DNA from: Falsiroseomonas sp051433165
Lineage (GTDB): Bacteria; Pseudomonadota; Alphaproteobacteria; Acetobacterales; Acetobacteraceae
NCBI RefSeq assembly: GCF_051433165.1
Contig: NZ_JBHMFS010000008.1
Span: forward strand, 62,001-126,000
Direction of reading: 5' to 3'
Length of the DNA stretch: 64,000 nt
The translations under genes and the position numbers were made by a program. Under the pieces are notes generated by a model. The model saw only the letters and a program-made list of their open reading frames with translations. It did no database searches and was not told the DNA's origin. Positions 34,553 to 42,497 of the stretch are shown one piece after another (positions within the stretch are counted from its first letter, which is position 1; each line of letters begins with the position of its first letter).

Positions 34553-35817
34553 CCGAACACCCTCTGGCCGGCCTTCCAGGTGCCGAGCACCCGGCCCTCC
34601 AGCGCCCGCCCGTCGAAGGGCGTGTTCTGCGCCTTGCCGGGCAGTTTCCCCGAGTTCACCTGCCAGCCGCGTTCCAGGCTGAACAGCACCAGGTCGGCCG
34701 GCGCGCCCTTGCGGAGCCGCCCGGCCTCGATGCCCAGCAGTTTTGCGGGGCGGTCCGTCATCAGGCCCAGCGCGTCCAGCAACGGCAGCTTGCCGCCATG
34801 CACCTGCGCCAGCGTCACCGCCAGTAGCGTGGCCAGCCCCGTCCCGCCGGGCTCCGCCTGGGCGAAGGGCAGGCGCTTGTCATCGGCATCATGCGGCTGG
34901 TGGTCGGAGGCGATGGCATCGATGGTGCCATCCGCGAGCGCGGCCACTACCGCCAGCCGGTCCGCCTCATCCCGCAGCGGTGGGGAGAGCTTGGCGTAGG
35001 TGCGGTATTCGCCGATCGCCGTCTCGTTCAGGTCGAAATAGGGCGGCGCAGTGTCGCAGGTGACGCGCAGGCCTTGCGCCTTGGCACGCCGGATCGCCTC
35101 CAGCGCCGCGGCAGTGCTGACATGGGCGAAATGGACATGGCCACCGGTCAGGCGGGCGAGTGCGATGTCGCGCTCCACCATCATGGCCTCGGCGGCGGGC
35201 GGGATGCCGGGCAGGCCCATGCGCGTGGCGCGCTCACCTTCCGTGGCAGCGCCGCCACTGGCCAGCGAAGGCTCCTCCGGATGCTGCACGATGAAGCTGC
35301 CGAAGGCGCGCGCATAGGACAGCGCCAGGCGCATCAGCCGCGCCGGGCCGACGGCGCGCCGGCCATCGGTGAAGGCCACCGCGCCTGCTTCCCGCAGCAG
35401 GCCGAATTCGGACAGGTCCTTGCCGGCGCAGCCGCGGGTGGCGGCGCCATAGGGCAGAATGGTCAGGCTGCCGCTCGCCTGGCGGGCCAGGAAGGAGACC
35501 AGCGCCGGGTCATCGATGGCTGGCTGCGTATCAGGCAGGGCGCAGAGCGTGGTGATGCCGCCCGCCGCTGCGGCCTGGGCGGCGGAGGCAATCGTCTCCC
35601 GATGCTCGCCGCCCGGCTCGCCGAGGGCGGCGCGCAGATCGACCAGCCCGGGGGCGAGGCAGGCGCCCTGCAGGTCCAGCGTCGCCGCGCCATCCGGCAC
35701 GCCGAGATTGCTGCCGAAATCGGCAATCCGGCCATCGCGCACCAGCAGCGATCCGGGCGCATCAAGCCCCGTGGCGGGGTCGAGCAGGCGGGCATGGAGG
35801 AGGACAAGGTCGCGCAT
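34549..35817 (-). CDS. Dihydroorotase-like PyrC', zinc HxH motif absent
   Basis: This 422-residue protein is a member of the dihydroorotase family by length and by AYKLSPP-like, ASDHQPHDADDK, FAQAEPGGTGLATLL and NTPFDGRALEG segments. Active enzymes carry D-x-H-x-H-L-R-E-P after the first strand. Here the same place reads VDLRAALGEPG (residues 59-69), so both zinc histidines and the substrate arginine are missing. This is the known non-catalytic alphaproteobacterial/pseudomonad type that supports the PyrB dodecamer. A separate active dihydroorotase must exist elsewhere. ATG 35817 is chosen for the MRDLVLLHARLLDP start. It is the promoter-proximal gene of the inverted-looking block. Confidence 0.88.
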   Translation of the reverse strand: MRDLVLLHARLLDPATGLDAPGSLLVRDGRIADFGSNLGVPDGAATLDLQGACLAPGLVDLRAALGEPGGEHRETIASAAQAAAAGGITTLCALPDTQPAIDDPALVSFLARQASGSLTILPYGAATRGCAGKDLSEFGLLREAGAVAFTDGRRAVGPARLMRLALSYARAFGSFIVQHPEEPSLASGGAATEGERATRMGLPGIPPAAEAMMVERDIALARLTGGHVHFAHVSTAAALEAIRRAKAQGLRVTCDTAPPYFDLNETAIGEYRTYAKLSPPLRDEADRLAVVAALADGTIDAIASDHQPHDADDKRLPFAQAEPGGTGLATLLAVTLAQVHGGKLPLLDALGLMTDRPAKLLGIEAGRLRKGAPADLVLFSLERGWQVNSGKLPGKAQNTPFDGRALEGRVLGTWKAGQRVFG

Positions 35818-35960
35818 CGCTATCGTTATAGCCGGCGCCACGAGTCCCGCCATGCATGGTCGTGCAGGATCTGGTGCAGCCCTGCTGGCGTGCTCCTCCC
35901 CGCATGAGGCCGAAGGGGCGCCGATGGTGCGCCAGAGCGGCGCCATGGCGAACTGAAGGC

Positions 35961-35988
35961 TTGACCTGCCCGGCCGGGGGGCTAGAAC
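35961..35988 (+). promoter_or_regulatory. Candidate sigma70 promoter for rpmG
   Basis: TTGACC and TAGAAC are separated by 16 bases, about 75 bases before the rpmG start. It is the best -35/-10 pair in this intergenic region. Confidence 0.5.
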
Positions 35989-36062
35989 ACCAGCCTTCGC
36001 AGGGTGGGCCGCAAGGCGCGCCCGCAACCGTTTGAACCGCTTCCCGTTCTGGAACCTGTACG

Positions 36063-36236
36063 ATGGCCAAGGCCAATACCATCCTGATCAAGCTGGTGAG
36101 CACGGCCGAGCCGTCCACGGGCTACTTCTACGTGACCAAGAAGAACACCCGGAACGCCACCGGCAAGCTTGAGATGAAGAAGTACGACCCGGTCGCCCGG
36201 AAGCACGTGCTGTTCCGCGAGTCCAAGATCAAGTAA
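36063..36236 (+). CDS. rpmG: 50S ribosomal protein L33
   Basis: This 57-residue basic protein reads MAKANTILIKLVSTAEPSTG, continues with YFYVTKKNTRN and ends KHVLFRESKIK. This is the Cys-free L33 type usual in Alphaproteobacteria (no zinc CxxC pairs). It belongs to the large ribosomal subunit near the E-site tRNA. It is monocistronic here, with a candidate promoter upstream and an intrinsic terminator about 43 bases downstream. The pleD gene beyond it is convergent. The rpmG-pleD neighbourhood is conserved in the class. Confidence 0.97.
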   Translation: MAKANTILIKLVSTAEPSTGYFYVTKKNTRNATGKLEMKKYDPVARKHVLFRESKIK

Positions 36237-36278
36237 TCCGCTGGGGGAGCGCCCCCTGGCACTGTTGATCGGCTGAGG

Positions 36279-36311
36279 CCGCGCCGGACCCCGGGTCTGG
36301 CGCGGTTTTTT
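36279..36311 (+). terminator. Intrinsic terminator of rpmG
   Basis: CCGCGCCGGAC... pairs with ...GTCTGGCGCGG (stem of 11-13 bases with one G-T pair), followed directly by six T residues. It is 43 bases after the rpmG stop, in the right orientation, and the only classical stem plus T-tract on the plus strand in this part of the window. Confidence 0.85.
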
Positions 36312-36333
36312 GCGTTGCATGCGGGCCGGGCCG

Positions 36334-37734
36334 CTACCGCGCGCCGCGGCCGGCGGCCTTGCCCTGGTCTGCGCTGGGGGGCCAATCCGCCGGCACGGCC
36401 GCTTCCACACGGTTCCGGCCGTTGTTCTTGCCGCGATACAGCGCCGCATCGGCCGCACTGACCACGTCATCCGCCTGCGCGCCGATGCCGCCGGCGGCGA
36501 CGCCGATGCTCATGCTGATGTTGAGCGTGATGCCCTCCGCCACGATGGGCACATTGGCGATCGCCGCCCGCAGGCGCTCCGCGACCAGCATCCCATCCTC
36601 GGTCGCGGCGCCGGACATCACCACCATGAATTCCTCCCCGCCATAGCGGGCGACCACATCGGCGGCGCGCAGATGGCCGCGGACCCGCTCTGCCACCTCC
36701 CGCAGCACCACGTCGCCGGCGGCGTGGCCGTGGGTGTCGTTCACCAGCTTGAAGCGGTCCACATCCATCAGCAGCACGGCCGCACCGGAATTCCGCAACA
36801 CGCCTTCCAGGTGCCGGCGGACATAGCGGCGGTTGCGAAGCCCGGTCAGCGGGTCCGTCACCGCCATCTCCAGGCTGCGGTCGAGATCGGCGCGCAGCCT
36901 TTCCTGGTAGCGCTTGCGGCGGATCTGGTTGCGCACCCGGGCGCGCAACTCGTTGGGATCCACCGGGCGAATCACATGGTCGTTGGCGCCCAGGTCGAAG
37001 CCACGCAGCACCAGGGTCTTCTGGCCCGGGTCTGCCACCAGCAGCACCGGCACATCCCGCGTATTGGCGTGCGCGCGCAGGCGGGACGCCAGGCGCAAGG
37101 CATCGCCGCCATCCAGCGACAGGCTCAGCAGCACCACATCATGCAGCCCATCCTGCAGGATGTCCCAGGATTCCGCCGGGTCGGCGCAATGCGCCACCTC
37201 GATCCCATCAGCGCCGAGGACCAGGCCCAGCGCCTCCGCCTCCGCCGTATCCTCGTTCACGATCAGGGCGCGGGCGCCGGCGACGCTGGGCGAGGGGCCG
37301 GGCGGTGGCTCGAAGCCCAGGTCGCGGGCGGTCTCGGCGCGCAGCCGCCAGGCGTCCAATACCTGCTTCATCCGCAGCAGGGCGCGCAGCCGGGCGAACA
37401 GGGTGGCATCGTCCACGGGCTTGGAAAGGAAGTCATCCGCCCCCGCCTCCAGCCCCCGCACCCGCTCCGCTGGGTCCGTCAGCGCGGTGATCATGACGAC
37501 GGGAATATGGGCCGTTCCGGGCTGCGCCTTCATCCGGCGACAGACCTCATAGCCGTCCATGCCCGGCATCATGACATCGAGAAGAACGACGTCCGGCATC
37601 CACCGTTGGACGGTGGTCAGTGCCTCGGGCCCCGAGGCGGCGATCGCCACCTCGTAATACTCGTTCAGCAGCTTGATCTCGAGCAGCCGGAGGTTAGCGG
37701 CGATGTCATCGACGACGAGGATACGAGCCGTCAT
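36334..37734 (-). CDS. pleD: PleD-type response regulator diguanylate cyclase (REC-REC'-GGDEF)
   Basis: This 466-residue protein makes cyclic di-GMP. The first receiver has the acidic pair in ILVVDDIAANL, the phospho-acceptor in VVLLDVMMPGMDG (Asp53) and the lysine in FLSKPVDD. The second receiver is degenerate: the acceptor position reads VVLLSLSL. The cyclase domain follows with DPLTGLRNRRYV, LLMDVDRFKLVND and the active RYGGEEF. An RxxD inhibitory site (RAAD) stands five residues before GGEEF, so product feedback is expected. ATG 37734 is preferred to a longer upstream frame. In Caulobacter PleD drives the swarmer-to-stalk transition; the role here is likely motility or surface control. 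Confidence 0.94.
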   Translation of the reverse strand: MTARILVVDDIAANLRLLEIKLLNEYYEVAIAASGPEALTTVQRWMPDVVLLDVMMPGMDGYEVCRRMKAQPGTAHIPVVMITALTDPAERVRGLEAGADDFLSKPVDDATLFARLRALLRMKQVLDAWRLRAETARDLGFEPPPGPSPSVAGARALIVNEDTAEAEALGLVLGADGIEVAHCADPAESWDILQDGLHDVVLLSLSLDGGDALRLASRLRAHANTRDVPVLLVADPGQKTLVLRGFDLGANDHVIRPVDPNELRARVRNQIRRKRYQERLRADLDRSLEMAVTDPLTGLRNRRYVRRHLEGVLRNSGAAVLLMDVDRFKLVNDTHGHAAGDVVLREVAERVRGHLRAADVVARYGGEEFMVVMSGAATEDGMLVAERLRAAIANVPIVAEGITLNISMSIGVAAGGIGAQADDVVSAADAALYRGKNNGRNRVEAAVPADWPPSADQGKAAGRGAR

Positions 37735-37856
37735 CGGACCACCTGCCCGCGCCGGACCGGCGCGCCCGCGCATGTCTGGCGACGCGGGAACAATCCAGCT
37801 ACAAGGCGAGATGTCGACCTGATGCACATGGTCACAAATCTGTCAAGGAGAAATCG

Positions 37857-38471
37857 GTGTCGGACATCACGCGAGACGAAGCCGCCGCGACCGGCGCTGG
37901 CCACCGCCAGGTCGCCAATGCCAGCCTGTTCTTCAAGCGCTGGCTGGCGAACCCATTGCAGATGGGCTCCATCATCCCGTCCTCGGACACATTGTGCCGG
38001 CGAATCGCGGCGCTGGTGCGGCGGGCGGAGGACGAGGTGGTGGTGGAGCTCGGCGCCGGCACGGGCGTGATCTCCCGCGCCCTGCTCGCCGCCGGCGTGC
38101 CGCCGGAGAAGCTGGTGGTGGTCGAGATCGTGCGCGACATGGCCGACCACCTCCGGGCGGCGCTGCCCGGGGTGAACGTCATTTGCGGCGATGCCTTCGA
38201 GTTGGCCAAGGCGCTCCCCGAAGCGATGCATGGAAAGGTCGGCACGGCGATCTGCGGTATTCCCCTGGTGCTGCTGCCGCGGGCGGACCAGCAGCGCTTC
38301 GTCGATGCGGTGGAGGCGGTGGCCCCTGGCAAAGGTTTCCTGCTGTACACCTACTGCATCACCTCGCCACTGCCCTACCGCGCCCTCGGACTGACCGCGA
38401 AGCGCGAGGTGTGGACCCCGATGAACTTCCCGCCGGCCAGCGTGTGGCATTACCAGCCTGCCCGGTCATGA
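37857..38471 (+). CDS. SAM-dependent phospholipid N-methyltransferase-like protein
   Basis: This 204-residue class I methyltransferase has the SAM motif VVVELGAGTGVISRALL (about residues 61-77), VVVEIVRDMADHL and VICGDAF. The N-terminal FFKRWLANPLQMGSIIPSSDTLCRRI is typical of the PmtA-like phospholipid N-methyltransferase group (COG3963), which methylates phosphatidylethanolamine toward phosphatidylcholine; some relatives modify other substrates. The start is GTG 37857, supported by AAGGAG seven bases upstream; no better ATG is in frame. It is divergent from pleD. The short size and missing C-terminal extension leave the substrate open. Confidence 0.8.
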   Translation: MSDITRDEAAATGAGHRQVANASLFFKRWLANPLQMGSIIPSSDTLCRRIAALVRRAEDEVVVELGAGTGVISRALLAAGVPPEKLVVVEIVRDMADHLRAALPGVNVICGDAFELAKALPEAMHGKVGTAICGIPLVLLPRADQQRFVDAVEAVAPGKGFLLYTYCITSPLPYRALGLTAKREVWTPMNFPPASVWHYQPARS

Positions 38472-38540
38472 ACCACACCGCAATGTCTGGTCTGAAAAGC
38501 GGCACCGGGCGGGGGTAGGAGCTGGCCCGCCCGGGCGTCC

Positions 38541-39185
38541 TCAGCCGCTGCTGAGGGCCACTTCCGTGCCGTCCGGCCGTGTGATCCGCGCCACCAGGCG
38601 CGGATGCGGGCTGCGGCGCACTTTCAGCGCCTCCTCCAGCCCACGCTGGCGCAGCGCCTCCCGCAATTGTTCGTCATCGGGGAATTCGGCTTCCAGCGCG
38701 ACCAGCTTGCAGCCGGACTTCTTCAGCCGCGGCGCCGCGCCCTTGCCGTCATCCCACTGGATCAGCGGCGGAATCAGGTTGCGCATGTCCTGACGCTGGG
38801 GCGGGAATGCCATGCGCCAGGACAGGTCGCCGCGCGACCAGGCCTTCACCTCGCCGGCCTGGCTGGCGCCGAGGCGCGTGACCACCGCATCCAGCACCGG
38901 TGTGCGGGCGACCCAGGCGATCAGATGCGGCCCGGCCTCCAGCATCATCGCCACGGCCGGGTCATCCAGGTCGAAGGGCCGGGCCTGGGTAGGTTGCGGC
39001 TGGTCGGGATCAGCGGCGATCACCTCCAGGTAGTGCTGCGGCCCCAGGCTCAGCAGCATGTTGTGCGTGCCGATGCCGGGATGCGCGCCGCCCTTGGTGG
39101 GGCGGACGCCAAGCTGCGCCTCGATATAGTCGGCGCCTTCCTCAAGGGTGCGGGCACCGATGACGATGTGGTCGATCTCGGCCAT
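38541..39185 (-). CDS. VOC family (glyoxalase-like) protein
   Basis: This 214-residue protein begins EIDHIVIGARTLEEGADYIEAQLGV, the hallmark of a vicinal-oxygen-chelate/glyoxalase-like domain. NMLLSLGPQHYLEVIA follows, a strand with a likely metal-ligand Glu. The second half (RLGASQAGEVKAWSRG to SWRMAFPP) is another module. The layout resembles the Glyoxalase_3 family of unknown function. It starts one base past the stop of the glutathione-transferase gene, so the two are cotranscribed. That pairing suggests handling of glutathione adducts or electrophiles, but the reaction is not known. Confidence 0.8.
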   Translation of the reverse strand: MAEIDHIVIGARTLEEGADYIEAQLGVRPTKGGAHPGIGTHNMLLSLGPQHYLEVIAADPDQPQPTQARPFDLDDPAVAMMLEAGPHLIAWVARTPVLDAVVTRLGASQAGEVKAWSRGDLSWRMAFPPQRQDMRNLIPPLIQWDDGKGAAPRLKKSGCKLVALEAEFPDDEQLREALRQRGLEEALKVRRSPHPRLVARITRPDGTEVALSSG

Positions 39186-39186
39186 C

Positions 39187-39885
39187 TCAGCGGGCCTGGA
39201 ACTGGGTGTTGCCGAACAGCACTTCGCGCTCCTTGTCGGACATGGCGCCGACACGTTGGTTCTCGGCCAGCACCTGCACGCCGCGTTGCACGGCGGGGCG
39301 CGCCGCGATGGCATCATGCCAGCGCTGGACGTTCGGGAATTGCGCCAGATCAATGTTCCGGCGGGACGGATTGCGGATCCAGGGGAAGGTGGCGATGTCG
39401 GCGATGGAGTACGCCTCCCCCGCCAGCCATTCTGCCTCCCCGAGCCGTTTGTCCAGCACCCGATGCAGCCGGCCGACCTCCTTGGCGTAGCGTGCCTGGG
39501 CGTAGGGGATCTGTTCCGGGGCATAGGCGTGGAAATGGCCGTACTGGCCGAACATCGGCCCGATGCCGCCCATCTGGAACATCAGCCATTCCAGCGCCCG
39601 GTAGCGCCCTGCCGGGTCGGCCGGCAGCAGCTTGCCCGTCTTCTCCGCCAGGTAGATCAGGATCGCACCCGATTCGAACAGCGTAAACGGCTTCCCGCCC
39701 GGCCCGTCCGGATCGACGATGGCGGGGATGCGGTGGTTCGGCGTGATCGCCAGGAATTCCGGCTTGAACTGTTCGCCGGCGCCGATGTTCACCGGCACCA
39801 CGGTGTAGGGCAGGCCGAACTCCTCCAGCGCGATATGCACCTTGTGGCCATTCGGCGTCGGCCAGGTCCAGACCTCGATCGGCAT
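39187..39885 (-). CDS. Glutathione S-transferase family protein
   Basis: This 232-residue protein has the Ure2/YfcG-like GST layout. The thioredoxin-fold N-domain contains TPNGHKVHIALEE, the PNHRIPAIVD loop with the cis-proline, and the FESGAILIYLAE motif (Glu-Ser binding the glutathione gamma-glutamyl group). The helical C-domain has the N-capping segment YSIADIATFPWI. It likely acts as a disulfide reductase or conjugating enzyme in the cytoplasm. ATG 39885 is preferred over an in-frame GTG at 39900. The VOC gene follows one base after the stop. Confidence 0.9.
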   Translation of the reverse strand: MPIEVWTWPTPNGHKVHIALEEFGLPYTVVPVNIGAGEQFKPEFLAITPNHRIPAIVDPDGPGGKPFTLFESGAILIYLAEKTGKLLPADPAGRYRALEWLMFQMGGIGPMFGQYGHFHAYAPEQIPYAQARYAKEVGRLHRVLDKRLGEAEWLAGEAYSIADIATFPWIRNPSRRNIDLAQFPNVQRWHDAIAARPAVQRGVQVLAENQRVGAMSDKEREVLFGNTQFQAR

Positions 39886-39984
39886 GCGGCCGTTCCCCAC
39901 GATGAGCTGCCCAAGGTGGGCCGGCCGCGGCGGGCTGACAAGCCGCCACGACCGGCGCCGCCCCGGGCTGGACCCGCGGGGATG

Positions 39985-41064
39985 TCAGCAGAAATGCGCG
40001 CCGCGCGTCTCCACCGGCACCATGTAGAGCGACTGGCTGGCGCACATGAACAGCCGGTTCCGGCGCGTGCCGCCGAAGCAGATATTGGCGCAGATCTCGG
40101 GCAGGCGTATCTGGCCGATGCGGGCGCCATCGGGGGCGAAGATGTGCACCCCGTCATAGCCTTCCCCCACCCAGCCCATGGCGCCCCAGACATTGCCGGC
40201 CTCGTCGCAGCGGAGGCCATCGACCATGCCGGTTCGGCCATCCAGTGTCATTTCCGCGAAGGTGCGGGGGTTGGTCAGGCGTGGGCCGTCCACGTCATAG
40301 GCCCAGATGATGCTGCGGGCGTCCGGATAGTGGCTGCGGCCGGTGTCGGCGACATACAGCGTGCGGTAGTCGGGGGAGAAGCAGAGGCCGTTCGGCTTGA
40401 ACACGTCATCCGCCACCTTCGCCACCTGGCCGGATTGCGCGTCGATCCGGTAGATCGCCTCCTTGATAAAGGGGCGCGGGGATCGGGCCGATTCGGGCAC
40501 GCGGTTGCCCTCGTAATCCATCAGCCCGCCATAGCCGGGGTCGGTGAACCACAGCGCGCCATCCTCGGGGTGGACCACGCCGTCATTGGGCGCGTTGAAG
40601 GCGCCATCGGGGCCGCGATCGGCCAGCACGGTCACGCGCCCATCCGGCTCGTAGCGCACCACGTCGCGGTGGAAGTGGCGAAAGGCGATCTGGCGGCCTT
40701 CGCGGTCGAAGGTGTTGCCGTTGGAGTAGCCGGAGGGGCTGTGGAAGCGGCGATGCGTGGTCAGGTCCTCCTCCACCAGGCGTAGGCATTCGTCGTTCGG
40801 AATGTCCGACCAGATCAGGAATTTGCCGTTCGCGTGCCAGGCGGGGCCTTCCGCCCAGCCCATGCCGGTGTGCAGCCGGGTGATGGCGGAATTGCCGAGC
40901 CGCGCGCTGAAGCGCTTCGGATCGATGGCGATGATGTCGGGGTCCGGGTAGCGCTGCGGCTGGGCGTTAGGGCCATAGCTGCGCTGCGCCACGGCGGGCG
41001 TCGCGGCGAGCGCGGCGGCCGCGCCGAGCAAGGCGCGGCGCGACGGATCGGGGAGCCGGTTCAT
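39985..41064 (-). CDS. SMP-30/gluconolactonase family protein, exported
   Basis: This 359-residue protein has a Tat-like leader (SRRALLGAAAALAATPAVAQ) and an SMP-30/LRE beta-propeller. The metal-site segments are in order: GWAEGPAWH with the Glu ligand, an SNGNTFDREGR strand, FNAPNDGVVHPEDGALWFTDP with the Asn/Asp ligands, and FKPNGLCFSPDYRTLYVADT. Family enzymes hydrolyse sugar lactones with a divalent cation. The exported location suggests a lactone released or met in the periplasm. The upstream gene is sgaA-like, about 100 bases away and in the same direction. Confidence 0.88.
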   Translation of the reverse strand: MNRLPDPSRRALLGAAAALAATPAVAQRSYGPNAQPQRYPDPDIIAIDPKRFSARLGNSAITRLHTGMGWAEGPAWHANGKFLIWSDIPNDECLRLVEEDLTTHRRFHSPSGYSNGNTFDREGRQIAFRHFHRDVVRYEPDGRVTVLADRGPDGAFNAPNDGVVHPEDGALWFTDPGYGGLMDYEGNRVPESARSPRPFIKEAIYRIDAQSGQVAKVADDVFKPNGLCFSPDYRTLYVADTGRSHYPDARSIIWAYDVDGPRLTNPRTFAEMTLDGRTGMVDGLRCDEAGNVWGAMGWVGEGYDGVHIFAPDGARIGQIRLPEICANICFGGTRRNRLFMCASQSLYMVPVETRGAHFC

Positions 41065-41167
41065 GCTGTTTCCTCCATTGGCCCTTTAAGGGCGGCCGGA
41101 GGATGGCATGGGGCCAAGTCGGAGGTGCAACCTTGGCGTGCACCCTATCGCAGGCGTGATGAACGCT

Positions 41168-42352
41168 TCAGGCGTTGCCGCCAAGACACTCCATCGCCAC
41201 CTGCACGCCGCCGGCTTGATGCGGCACGCCGGCGGCGCGCAACCCCATCTCCACCCCGCCCAGTGCGCCCACCATCTGCAAGGGCGAAATGTCGCCGAGA
41301 TGGCCGATGCGGAAGACGCGGTCGTTCAACTGGCCGAGCCCATTGCCCAGCGACATGTTGAACTTTTCCAGGATGGTCGCGCGCAGCGCATTGGCACTGT
41401 GGCCCTCGGGCAGGCGCACGGCCGTCAGGACCGAGGAATAGTGCCGCGGATCCTCGCACTGCACCTCCAGCCCCCAATGGCGGACGGCGCGGCGGGTGGC
41501 TTCCGCCATGCGGTCGTGGCGGGCGAAGACGTTGTCCAGCCCCTCCTCCAGCAGCATGTCGCAGGCGGTGTCCAGCGCATAAAGCATGTTGGTCGCTGGC
41601 GTGTAGGGGAAGTAGCCGGTGGCGTTCGACGCCAGCATCGGTTTCCAGTCCCAGAAGCTGCGCGTCAGCTTGGCCGATTCGCTGGCCTTGATGGCCTTGG
41701 CGCTGATGGCGTTGAAGGACAGGCCGGGCGGCAGCATCAGCCCCTTCTGGCTGCCGGAGACGGTGACGTCCACGCCCCATTCGTCGTGCCGGTAGTCCAT
41801 CGAGCCGAGGCCCGAAATGGTGTCCACCAGCAGCAGCGCCGGGTGGCCGGCCGCATCGATGGCGGCACGCACCTCGGCGATGCGGGAGGTGGCGCCGGTG
41901 CTGGTCTCGTTGTGCACGACGCAGACGGCCTTGATGGCGTGGGACTTGTCGTCGCGCAGCTTGCGCTCGATCGCCTCCACGTCGGCACCGCGGCGCCAAT
42001 CGGTCTTGACGAAATCGGCGACGATGCCGAGGCGCTCCGCCATCTCGTTCCACAGATGCGCGAACCAGCCGGTCTCGCACATCACCACGCGGTCACCGGG
42101 CGAGAGGGTGTTGACCAGCGCCGCCTCCCACGCCCCGGTTCCGGAAGCGGGGTAGATCACCACATGCGATTTCGTCTTGAAGATGGCCTTCGTCTTCTCC
42201 AGCACCTGGGCGCCGAGCTTGCCGAAATCCGGGCCGCGATGGTCCATCGTCGGGTGATCCATGGCGCGCAGGATGCGGTCCGGGACGTTGGAGGGGCCGG
42301 GGATCTGCAGGAAATGGCGGCCGGAATTGGGCTTGGACTGGAAATAGGCCAT
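41168..42352 (-). CDS. Serine--glyoxylate (alanine--glyoxylate type) aminotransferase
   Basis: This 394-residue class V PLP aminotransferase opens QIPGPSNVPDRILRAMDHPTMDHRGPDF and has the cofactor segments YPASGTGAWEAAL and VVHNETSTGATS. DTISGLGSMDYRHDEWGVDV and the PLP-lysine in GSQKGLMLPPGLS follow (about residues 185-212). The family moves the amino group of serine or alanine to glyoxylate, giving glycine. It diverges from a fused FAD/Fe-S oxidase gene. That pairing fits glycolate or hydroxyacid oxidation to glyoxylate and then transamination. The exact donor (serine versus alanine) is not proven. Confidence 0.92.
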   Translation of the reverse strand: MAYFQSKPNSGRHFLQIPGPSNVPDRILRAMDHPTMDHRGPDFGKLGAQVLEKTKAIFKTKSHVVIYPASGTGAWEAALVNTLSPGDRVVMCETGWFAHLWNEMAERLGIVADFVKTDWRRGADVEAIERKLRDDKSHAIKAVCVVHNETSTGATSRIAEVRAAIDAAGHPALLLVDTISGLGSMDYRHDEWGVDVTVSGSQKGLMLPPGLSFNAISAKAIKASESAKLTRSFWDWKPMLASNATGYFPYTPATNMLYALDTACDMLLEEGLDNVFARHDRMAEATRRAVRHWGLEVQCEDPRHYSSVLTAVRLPEGHSANALRATILEKFNMSLGNGLGQLNDRVFRIGHLGDISPLQMVGALGGVEMGLRAAGVPHQAGGVQVAMECLGGNA

Positions 42353-42497
42353 CGTGTCTTGGCTCCCTCGCTGCCCCGATAGCTAGCCGCAGACCATGCT
42401 GACTGCCAATGAGTAAGCCTTGTCGGATTGATGAGATTTATAGATGACCGTCGACGCGGGCGCCGCGGTAGAGAACGGCCGGAGGAGAGCCCCAAGC

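Noticed and set aside
42444..42497. An upstream ATG extension of the FAD/Fe-S dehydrogenase
   Set aside because: A -10-like TTATAG box abuts it, leaving no leader, and GGAGGA precedes ATG 42498.
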